A stretch of 64,000 nucleotides of DNA from Rhabdophis nuchalis. Taxonomy: Eukaryota > Chordata > Lepidosauria > Squamata > Natricidae. Below are positions 55,189-64,000 of this stretch, piece after piece; the first letter of the stretch is position 1; each line of letters opens with the position of its first letter. The stretch lies in assembly GCA_039707465.1 (NCBI GenBank), contig CM077644.1, positions 101,045,875-101,109,874 on the forward strand, read 5' to 3'. The notes beneath the pieces were generated by a model. The model searched no databases. It had not been told where the DNA came from and was given only the letters and a program-made list of their open reading frames with translations. A program made the translations under genes and the position numbers.

Positions 55189-57941
55189 ATGCCTTCTGGA
55201 CATAACCATTATTTGACTGAATAAAAAATCCTGTGGGTAATGGTAAACTTACATCATAGCTATACCCAAATTTATATGTGTCAACCTCATCATATTGATT
55301 TCAGGTAGCACCCTTGAGTGCTAAAATGTACCCCTTCCCTAGCTCTGCACTGCTAGTTTTAATTGAGTAAATTTAACAGGAAACATCTTATTGTTGCAAT
55401 TATTTATTGCTATCTATATAATACAAATATTCATATTTTCAGTCTCAGGCAATTCTTTTTTCCTGCTAGGAGAGAAGATTTAATGTCTCAGCTAGCTCTA
55501 TTTCCAAAGCATATTTTTTAGCCTTTTTCCCTTTCCTATTATAACTTGCTGGTACCTAAAGATGTTGAAAATGTTTTAAACTGAATTTTAACTGAATTTC
55601 CACCTTCCAAGCATGGGAGGGAAAATGTTCCAATTGTGAAAGCAGCTGTTCTGAGCCCTGAACCTTGAAACAAGAATTTCACAGCTCAAGACAGCCATTT
55701 TGAACTTGAGACACTTCTCCAAATACTTAGAATAATCCAATTCACACTTGAAAGACAAGTTTTGCACTCAAAATGGGGTGTTTCAAATTCAAAACTCTTT
55801 GCACATCCTTAACCGGTAAGCAAGTAATCCAACAAGTGCAAAATCTACGCAGAAGTATATAATCAGTGCGGATAAAATCAACATGGGACAGATACAGCAT
55901 GCTGCAGATATGCTCAATTTCATAAGGTGATCTTAGTATCTCTGGGTTTCTGTATTACAGCCCAACCCTGAAAAGAAATAAATTTCAAGCAGGAAAGTGA
56001 GTGCATTAAAAGGAATTACAGGCAACCCCACTGAAAAGTTTTGGAACCTGTAACTAGCTCATTGAAAATAGCAGGAGATCTGTAGGGTCAGTTCCCATAA
56101 TAAAATTGAAAAAAAGAAAATATATGCAAATAGGGCTCCCAGCCGGGCTGCATGATCATCAGATGAGAGTAAAGAGCTAATATTTTCTGCATTACTCTTG
56201 CTGCAACTTGGCAGTTAGTTGCCCACCAAGAATGGTGATCCCTATATCTGAGAAGCTACTGCCTCCAGACATGGTGTGAGAGTTACATATGTCCACAAAG
56301 CCCTTTGTGTATGGCTCCTGAGAAATGCTTCAATGGAGCTAAGCATTTGAACAGGATACAAGGCCAAACTCTAAGGCTTTTTGGGAACGAACAGAATTAG
56401 CTGTTGTAGACTGACAGGCCTTGGAACTGAAAAGAAAGAATCTTCACTTCCATTTTCCATGATTCCCTTCCATCTTGCCACCTGCTCTCCGCCATGCAGG
56501 CCCCATTAGGCATCAATTGTTATGGCTATAACTCATAATCCCACTTGATCATGCCCTTTCCTTGTTAAGGATTAGGGAAGATATAATGTAACATAGAGAG
56601 AGAGAACAGGGCGATTCAAAAATGTGGAAAAAAATGAATAAAACATAAAATAAATAAAAACATTTTGATCAGGCCACAGCACAAGGTGCTGAACTACAGC
56701 ACATGAAATCATTTTTAACTCCGGTTTCTTCTACCAACAAAAGCCTTGTGTGAAAATGAACAATAACATACTTCATATCCTTATTAACAACAATAAAAAA
56801 CAGAAAGAAAACTAGCAAATATGTGCCATTTTCATACAATATGAAAATGTGTTGTTGCCACATATTTCAAACCACTGACAGAAAAATGCCTATCAGTATT
56901 ATCTCAGAGCGCACCATGCTGTAGATATTCTAGGCTCTCATCCATTTTTCATTTAATATTTATTGTTTGTGCCTTCTGATGTATGTATTTTGTGCTATTT
57001 CTGGGCACTTCTCTATGGATTAGATATAAGCATTGTTACTTAATAATAATAGTAAAAGTGGTGGTGCCTTGAAGATTTGATGGATGTTTCAGAATCTTCC
57101 AAATGTTATCATTTGTCAAAATGGAATTCACTTGTAAGGGAACAGTGGTAAAACATCAATTTATCTTTTTAGTAACCCCATGCTTCTAATATACCAGGAA
57201 CTGATATTTATTCATACTTGGATTCTTGCAAATTTTACAACTAAACTTCTCCCTTGCAAAAATAATTTCACTAGTTTATATATAATGTCTCTGTACCTCA
57301 ATGCATAATTACACCTGAATTAAATATGGAGTTAATTAATTTAGCCAGTATTAATTTTAGTTACCATATGTAGCAGCAGGATTGTACAATGGGGAATAGT
57401 GAATCCTTTGTGGTAAGTGAAAAAAGGAGAATGCTAGGAAGAAAAAATTGGTAGGGGTAGCTATGAAAATAATGTCTAAATAAGGATGACAGAGAGATTT
57501 CAGTGAGTAGGAAATCATGGAGACAATCAAGAATAAGAGACTGAATGGAAGAAAGGAAGACCTAGCTGGACATTACATTTGATTCCAGTCTGAAAGAAAA
57601 ATTCCATCTGCGATGCACCATAATGCTTAGTGACAGAGACACTGGCAGGAGTTGAGTCATATGTTTGATACACCTGTGAAAGTTGCATGAGAAGGATGGA
57701 GAAATGTAATGATCACCACTGGATGTGACCAGATAGGATGGTACAAGTCTAGAAAGCAGCTAAAATTACATTCCTCCCAGCTCTACCGTCACCAGTGAGA
57801 GAGTCATTGGTTGTCAAGCACCAAGATCACAATTACAGGAGTGTTGTTACAACTGGAACTTTAAGGATCAGTTGTAAGTACCATGCATTCAACACCTTCA
57901 CAATTTCATACAGACACTGAATGAGTGGTTGGTAAATGAGG

Positions 57942-57945
<4 letters not shown>
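55189..57945. other. VAV3 intron, nothing recognised
   Basis: No repeat family or exon recognised in about 2.7 kb. Confidence 0.5.
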
Positions 57946-57980
<35 letters not shown>

Positions 57981-58042
57981 GTCTCTCTGCCTCTCTTCTG
58001 TCTCTCTCTGTGTCTCTCTCCATGCATGTGTGTGTGTGTGTG
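57946..58042 (+). repeat. (CT)n, (TCTG)n and (TG)n microsatellite
   Basis: CT-rich tract passing into GTCT units and then GTGTGTGT. Overlapping ORFs rich in Leu/Ser or Arg/Glu are artefacts. Confidence 0.85.
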
Positions 58043-58109
58043 TTCTTCCATTCAAGTGTGTCCAATCCTTGATTGTCTACACAAGTCATTGCATTTTTTC
58101 TTGTTAAGG

Positions 58110-58250
58110 TTTGTACAAGTAGTTTGCCACTGCCTTCTTCCTAGGCCTGAGAGAAAGTGACTGACCCAGTCACCCAGCTAGCTTTGTGCGTAAGGCAGGA
58201 CTAGAGCTCCCAATTTCCTGGTTTCTAATCTGATGCCACTATACCAAACT
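58110..58250 (-). mobile_element. tRNA-derived SINE fragment
   Basis: Reverse-strand copy of the SINE at 51112: CCAGTTTGGTATAGTGGCAT, GAGCTCTAGTCCTGCCTTA and GCTGGGTGACTGGGTCAGTC read on the minus strand. Followed by (GGGT)n at 58249-58275. Confidence 0.75.
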
Positions 58251-58579
58251 GGGTGGGTGGGTGGGTGGGTGTGTTTGTGGGTGTGTATGTTTGAAAATTG
58301 AACAGTTTTGTTTGTTAAATCCTCACCAGTTGAACCAATTTTTAGCGGATTTCCTTCAAACTTTTACTTTGAAATCTAGTAACCAACAACACAAAATTGT
58401 CTTTTTAAATAAAATTAAGACTGGTTGCAATCTCCCTCAGCACCACCACACACAGTATATGTTATTGCATCATGAAAAATTAATTTAAAAAAAAACTTAG
58501 TAGGAAGCAGGCAAATTAGCTGTAGACCTTTTTGTAAAAGCAATCATTCTGACAAACATAATTATATAGTGCTACTTAC

Positions 58580-58645
58580 ACATGGGCAAGGTTTTACTGC
58601 ATCACTTGGAAAGAAACCAAGCTCCTGGGTCATTAAATTTCTACC
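58580..58645 (-). CDS. VAV3: VAV3 exon: end of first SH3 domain
   Basis: A 66-nt exon, phase 0 at both ends, read on the minus strand. The acceptor AG lies at 58646-58647 and the donor GTAAGT at 58574-58579. It encodes GRNLMTQELGFFPSDAVKPC followed by PC. GFFPSDAV is the conserved last strand of the SH3 fold (aromatic-Pro-Ser), completing the domain begun in the exon at 63320-63456. It is separated from that exon by a 4.7-kb intron and from the next by a 5.3-kb intron holding a mariner-like MITE and a Penelope fragment. The protein sequence has no stop or frameshift. Confidence 0.93.
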
Positions 58646-59009
58646 CTACAGAGAGACAACAGAAAAAATAAATATATACAAATGCCATCTATATTCAGAG
58701 CAATTTAAACTTGCACATTATGATTTGCCAAATGTTGCTGAATAATTCATTCATGTTCAATACCTGCTTAGAGTAGAATGACTAATAGCTAATATAGAAA
58801 CTCTGAAGGTTGTGGCTTTCTTACTGTAGGGATAAAATTATAAAATTTACATTGGTTTGACACCTACTTTGGGTCTATTTTTGAGTAATCTCTGGTTAGG
58901 GATGAATAAATCAATTTATGTCCAATCCATGCCACCTGGGTAGATGTCCACTTGTAGCTCTCAAACGAAACTTTTGCTCCTTAATGCTTGTAACACTATA
59001 CAAGGTTGC

Positions 59010-59283
59010 CTTGTGGTGGGATTCGAATTTTTTTACTACTGATTCTGTGGGCATGGCTTGGTCGGCATGACACGGGAAGGATACTGTAAATTTCCATTCC
59101 CATCCCACTCCAGGGGAAGATTACTGCAAAATCCCCATTTCCTCCAATCACCTGGGACTCGGGAGGCAGAGAATAGATGGGGGCAGGGGCAGTCAGAGGT
59201 GGTATTTACCGGTTCTCCGAACTACTCTAAATTTCCGCTACCGATTCTCCAGAATTGCTCAGAACCTGCTGAATACCACCAGA
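59010..59283 (+). mobile_element. hAT-type MITE, CAGTGGTGGGATT family, diverged
   Basis: CTTGTGGTGGGATTCGAATT at the left; CAGAACCTGCTGAATACCAC at the right. No clear target duplication remains. Confidence 0.75.
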
Positions 59284-60163
59284 CCCAGTGGAAGAAGCAT
59301 TGTTGATATGGAAATCCTACAAGCAATATCATCAAGCTTAGAAGATATTTGAACAAGGAAAGATACTGCAACCCTGTTGTGTTCCTTGATGTCTTGGGCT
59401 TTTAAAGATTAACAGCCCATTTGTAACAATGATTGCATTGGCTTCTCTTGTATCATTAGTGACTGGATCAATTTCAGAATGTGATGCCAGAGGATGCAGA
59501 TAGATTACTTGGAGTGATAAATTTCATCATTAGTCCTCTTGATTTTTACTCAATCTGGGTCACAACTTTCAGTTGAGAGATAATTAAAGGTAACTTAGTT
59601 TAAAAACTAACAATCCTCTCTCGGGAAAACAAAACATGTCCCCTATTTAAAAGAGGAGATTATAGGATGTCTGCTTTAGATTCTCCAGAAATGGACAATT
59701 TCCATCCTTCTGCAATTGGACAAAGAAATTAAACCAGTGATCGTTTTTCATTACAATAATTCTTTGCTTCCTTCCTTCCAAGCTGTCTTATACATAAACT
59801 ACAGGATGGAAATAATCTGGACAATCACTCTTTAGAGATGAAGCAAAAGAGTACAATTCTGTTACCGTAATTCTTCATATCTTCTCAGTGGCTTTTTATA
59901 CTGGATTGATTGCCTGGAAATCTTGAAACAGGAAGCACATTTTTAGAGGATGCTTTCCTGTCTCTCAAGCAGAGTTTAGATATTGCTTAAGAAAAGTTGC
60001 TCCTTGAAGCAAAAGATAGTATCTCTCTCAAGTTTTCCATTGAGGCAATATCCAGGAGTCTGTCTTATAAGTTATGGTAATAAGTCAATTGCATATCTTC
60101 CTGAAATAAAATGAGCTCAAAATCATGGCACATGCATACTAGGAATGTCCAGATGGACTACTA

Positions 60164-60297
60164 AATGGGTGTCAAACTCGGTTGCATCGTGGGCTAGATT
60201 GTGACATATCGCAACCTTTTTTGCCTTTGCAGACATGGAGTGGCCGTTGCCTGCAAGTGACGTATCCGGCCTGCAGTCCATCAGTTTGACAGACCTA
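60164..60297 (+). mobile_element. hAT-type MITE, CAGGGGTGTCAAAC family, short
   Basis: AATGGGTGTCAAACTC at the left, CAGTTTGACAGACCTA at the right; perfect 8-bp duplication GACTACTA (60156-60163 and 60298-60305). Confidence 0.82.
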
Positions 60298-60673
60298 GAC
60301 TACTACAATGTGCTCTTTGTGTTCTGCAATTCCAGAAGCTTCAGTTGGTTCAGTATTCTGATGGACTGTACTATATCTCAGCAAAGAACAGTACATTGGA
60401 TTCATTTTGTCTCTGGGCTGTGGTGGAATGTAGTATGAATTCTCAGGAGGAGGAGCTTTATTCCAGAGAATGAAAAGACAGCAAGGTTTAAATAGTTTGG
60501 TTGAGAGGGAGAGGAACAAGACAGTTCCTCCCTAAAGGTTCTCAAAGTATATCTTGAATGATGCAAGCAATGTGCTTTAGTTTGACATGATTTCTGTCTA
60601 CAGATGAAAAACAATAAAGAAAACTGCTTGAAAGAAACTCAAGAGTGTATTTCCTGGTTAAGAGAGTCAGAAT

Positions 60674-60928
60674 CAGAGGTGGTATTCAGCAAGTCCTGAC
60701 CAGTTCTGGAGAATCAGTAGCGGAAATTTCAGCTTCCATGTCCCAGCTGATTGGGAGGGAATGGGGATTTTGCAGTAACCTTCCCAGGGAGTGGGGTGGG
60801 AATAGAGATTTTACAGTATCCTTCCCCTGCCATGGCCACCAAGCCACACCCACCAAGCCATGCCACACCACACCCATCAAGCCACACTCACAGAACCGGT
60901 AGTAAAAAAAAATCGAATCCCATTACTG
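60674..60928 (-). mobile_element. hAT-type MITE, CAGTGGTGGGATT family
   Basis: Reverse-strand copy: CAGAGGTGGTATTCAGCAAG at 60674, GAATCCCATTACTG at the other end; flanks GTCAGAAT and GATAGAAT match at 6 of 8. Confidence 0.83.
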
Positions 60929-61364
60929 GATAGAATCTATAGTGTTGCTTACTAAATTAACCAGAAGAGATAACTCTGAATTTCAGATGACTTCACATCC
61001 CCTCCCTCAAACAAAATTCGACAGAAAAATATTACAAACAGACCAAATCCTGCATAATTTTTATTCTCAATAAAGGAAAGCATGGAGTACATAAAAATAA
61101 GAAGCCACGCGCCAGAAAAGTACATTGAAAAGTCATCTAGTACACTGAACTGCCTGTGGATTGCATTATCTGGACAAAATCCAAGATAAGCAGTGTCAAA
61201 GACACCCAAGTCCTAAGCCATGTTTTGCTTTATAAATGATAACTAGGACTTTGCACTCAAAAATTGACCAGCAGCTAATCTAGATCATGCATTAGTGATG
61301 TCAAAAAGCAACAACAAGTCTGTCCAGTAAGCACACTAGTAGCTACCTTTTGCAAAAAGTGGTC

Positions 61365-61640
61365 TTTAAGAACAATTAATTTGACTAATCCATAAAGGAG
61401 GTGAAAAGAGCATGAATGACTGAATTTGACAGGCCAGCCAAAGCCGAACAAAGGTCATTCTGACTATGAAATTGCAAGAGCTATGAATCCAGAAGCAGCT
61501 CCAGGCCTGCTCTTTCAATGTGAACACAACCCCACCCAGACACAAAGTTGGAATAATCCCAGAATTAGTAAGTGTCTGAGTTAAGCGCCACTCCATCTTG
61601 CTCGAGGTGATTTTGAGGTTGTTCCTTCCCATCTAAGCTG
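61365..61640 (-). mobile_element. Old L2-clade LINE fragment
   Basis: A minus-strand frame reads MGRNNLKITSSKMEWRL...LCLGGVVFTLKEQAWS, matching the region just after the YADD motif in L2 (MGSNGLRLNPTKTEWLW...), but heavily diverged. Confidence 0.5.
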
Positions 61641-62697
61641 TGACAGCTTCCAGACATCAGGGCAGGATTTTTATCACATGCTCCATATAATTGAGTACTA
61701 TCAGCAAATTAAATACCTCATTTCGATTTGCTCAACTGACAGAAAAAAGAAGAAGTTCAGGATTTCATACAGGCCCACTGCCCTATTCTTCTTCCCCCAA
61801 ATAACAGAGTGAATTCAGAAAAGTGTGGAACCGCCATAACACCATGTCCTAACTCTCACAGGCAATCCACAAGGAACCAGTTCCTCCATGAATGTTTCCC
61901 ACAAGATTGCTGTTAATTATCCAGCACACATGTGAACTATGTGTGTCCCTATATGTAAAAATAGCATGTTTGTGTCAATTAAGACCAGCTCAAATCTATC
62001 CTCCATTATATCATGTCTTGGTTCTACTTGGTGGTTATTGATTATACCAATATGGGGCATTTTAAATAAGCAGAAATATTATTTTGAAAGTTGATTATAT
62101 TAAAAAAAAGAAGAAGAAGGGGAATGTAGACGTTTGTGCTATAAACTGAATTTTAAGATAACTTGCAGAACTTGGAGAACAATTAAAATACTGGGCCTTT
62201 GAAGTACAGTCTGACTTTTATCACAGATGCATGTTGTTGTTTTTCTTTTGAACTTATACAAAGTTAAATGGTGTGTTTTTAACCCTGGGGATAAATCCCC
62301 GAGATGCCAAGCTTTTTAGCATAAATTTTGATACAATTCTAATTTTGTAGGTTCTCTTTAATATTGCATAATATTCTATATACTGCCTTTTTAATGCAGA
62401 TGGGAAACTTCAGAAAACTACAAATATTGTTTATAATAGTATCTTCTATAATCGGAAAATAAATAAGAATTGCATGAGTAATGAAAAGTATTTACAGCAC
62501 TCTGTAAATCTGGATCCAACTCTTTGCTTCTGCTCTTCCTTGTTATTTTTCTACTCTCCAATACAAATTTATTAGTATGCCAAAATCTATTGCATTTGTG
62601 AAATAAACTTATTTAGAATTGTTAATTAAGTCAATTTAGTATCATTTTCATTAATCAAGAGGAGCATACTATACAAACTGGAAAGCAGTAGATTTAC
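61641..62697. other. VAV3 intron, nothing recognised
   Basis: No exon or repeat family recognised. Confidence 0.5.
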
Positions 62698-62705
62698 ATC
62701 TAATT

Positions 62706-62949
62706 CAGTGGTGGGATTAAAAAATTTTTACTACCGGTTCTGTGGGCATGGTTTGGTGGACGTGGGTTGATGGGCATGGCAGGGGAAGGTTACTGTAAAA
62801 TCTCCATTCCCTCCTGATCAGATGGGGCTCGGGAGGAAGAGAATAGATGGGCGTCAGTCAGAGGTGGTATTTACCGGTTCTCCAAACTACTCAAAATTTC
62901 CGCTACCGGTTCTCCAGAACTGGTCAGAACCAGCTAAATACCACCTCTG
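62706..62949 (+). mobile_element. hAT-type MITE, CAGTGGTGGGATT family, intact
   Basis: CAGTGGTGGGATTAAA at the left and AGCTAAATACCACCTCTG at the right; perfect 8-bp duplication ATCTAATT (62698-62705 and 62950-62957). 244 bp; the best example of its family here. Confidence 0.92.
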
Positions 62950-63023
62950 ATCTAATTTAATATTTTGGTTAAATGTAGAGAATAAAAAGCAAAACCTAAG
63001 AACGGCACAAGTAAAGATCATTA

Positions 63024-63165
63024 CAGGTAGTCCTTGACTTATGATTACAACTGAATGAAGCAATCATTATGTGAGATGTCATGTGACTACTTTGCTCAAC
63101 CACTGAAATCCTGGCACTACCAGTTGCAGTTCTTAAGCAAGGATTGTAGGTCATTAAGTGAACGG
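63024..63165 (+). mobile_element. Mariner-like MITE, partial
   Basis: CAGGTAGTCCTTGACTTATG after a TA at 63022-63023; the right end is missing or diverged. Confidence 0.65.
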
Positions 63166-63319
63166 AGTTCCAGGTAAAGAGTGTGGGGGTGTCTCAGGGG
63201 GGGTGGTGTCAGGTGTCCCTGGCATGTCTCGCACAGACTGCATGCATACATGAAGAATAAAGCAACTAGAAAGCACTAGATAAAGAAAGACAAATTGAAC
63301 TAGTAAAATGGTATTGTAC

Positions 63320-63456
63320 CTGCCAGAATAAGCTGTGTGCATCTCCTCTGATGAGTTCAATGATGTCTCCAATCTGGATGAATAATGGAGGACCATCCGG
63401 TGGAACTGGCTGGGGAATCCCGGTATAGTTTCTAATCACTTGCATTTTTGGTAAAC
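63320..63456 (-). CDS. VAV3: VAV3 exon: first (N-terminal) SH3 domain, first part
   Basis: Reads on the minus strand from an acceptor (AG at 63457-63458) to a donor GTACAA just below 63320. It encodes 45 whole codons plus a split Gly: GLPKMQVIRNY..., then a proline-rich insert with GPPL, then QIGDIIEL and GDAHSLFWQ. This is the start of the SH3 domain that follows the zinc finger in Vav-family Rho/Rac guanine nucleotide exchange factors; the proline-rich insert is typical of that domain. The first codon is split (1 nt in the previous exon, 2 nt here), and the exon ends in phase 0, matching the next exon. VAV3 acts at the plasma membrane downstream of receptor and non-receptor tyrosine kinases. 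The catalytic DH-PH part lies upstream, outside this window. It is the highest-coordinate exon here, 544 bases from the window edge. VAV3 is preferred over VAV1 and VAV2 because of the whole exon set (family knowledge recalled, not searched). Confidence 0.93.
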
Positions 63457-63723
63457 CTTTTGAGAAAGCAAGAAAAATGAGTAATCTGCATGTGATAAAA
63501 AAAATTAAAGCACTGTATTATCTCATATAAATTATCTTTTCTATCACTGCTATTGCTTCCTGAATGGAAGGACTTTTTTTTAAAACTTATGCTCTCCCTT
63601 CTCTCACTCAATTGCATACTTTCACTCAACAGCATGCAAATGAAAACTGAAAGCAATTTCTGAAATAGAAAAAGAGGGTTCAGCTCATAAACATCAAGGG
63701 AAAAATTAATAAAAGTTTAAATA

Positions 63724-64000
63724 CAGGTGATCCTCAACTTATGACAATTGAGCCCAAAATTTCTGTTGCTAAGCACAACAATTGTTAAGTGAACCTTGCC
63801 CCATTTTAGGACCTTTCTTGATACAGCTGTTAATCATTGCAGTTATTAATTTAGTAACATGGTTGTTAAGTGACTCTGGCTTCCCCACTGACTTTCCTTG
63901 TCTTAAGGTCACAAGAAGGGTCACAAGAGCCCGAGACATTGCAGCCATCATAAATATGAACTGGTTACCAAGCATCTGAATTTTGATCATGTGACCATGT
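63724..64000 (+). mobile_element. Mariner-like MITE, cut by the window edge
   Basis: CAGGTGATCCTCAACTTATG after a TA at 63722-63723, then the family body (CTTCCCCACTGACTTTCCTT) to the last base of the window. Confidence 0.8.

Overview
This is vertebrate nuclear DNA from a squamate reptile, most likely a snake. The only host gene I can support is the 3' end of VAV3 on the minus strand. Almost everything else recognisable is transposable-element sequence. The snake call is an inference from tRNA-derived SINEs with BovB-like tails (Sauria SINE type), repeats ending in an AGCAAT-type microsatellite that resemble the snake CR1-L3 element, young L2-clade LINEs, many short hAT-type elements and a GATA/GACA (Bkm-type) satellite tract.

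VAV3 (transcribed from high to low coordinates): eight exons at 63320-63456, 58580-58645, 53277-53311, 51565-51681, 49767-49854, 42545-42674, 25421-25572 and 22552-22593 encode the last ~255 residues: most of the first SH3 domain, the SH2 domain and the second SH3 domain, ending at a TGA at 22552-22554. Every junction inside the window has GT/AG signals and matching phase. The 3' UTR probably runs from 22551 to a candidate AATAAA near 20509. Upstream exons lie beyond base 64000.

Downstream flank (1-20.5 kb): Penelope-like remnants, several L2 fragments, a hammerhead-ribozyme-bearing repeat (10031-10420), a nearly complete solo LTR with a nested MITE (15590-16392) and a young 5'-truncated L2 (16863-18421). 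VAV3 introns (22.6-64 kb): a full-length L2 with a 1139-codon open frame (27852-32668, antisense to VAV3), a solo LTR of the same group (32805-33277), a Helitron (40664-41717) lying inside other repeats, two SINE types and many MITEs.

The most unusual item is the repeat at 10031-10420. It combines tRNA-like A and B boxes with a complete type-I hammerhead ribozyme fold, and the sequence just after the predicted cleavage point occurs again exactly one 344-bp unit upstream. That is the footprint expected of a tandem or circular self-cleaving RNA retroelement. Also notable: a Helitron whose boundaries are fixed by an empty paralogous site in the same window, a set of MITEs with 8-bp duplications mostly of the form nnnTAnnn, and two related LTRs that both keep a reading frame open from their first base.
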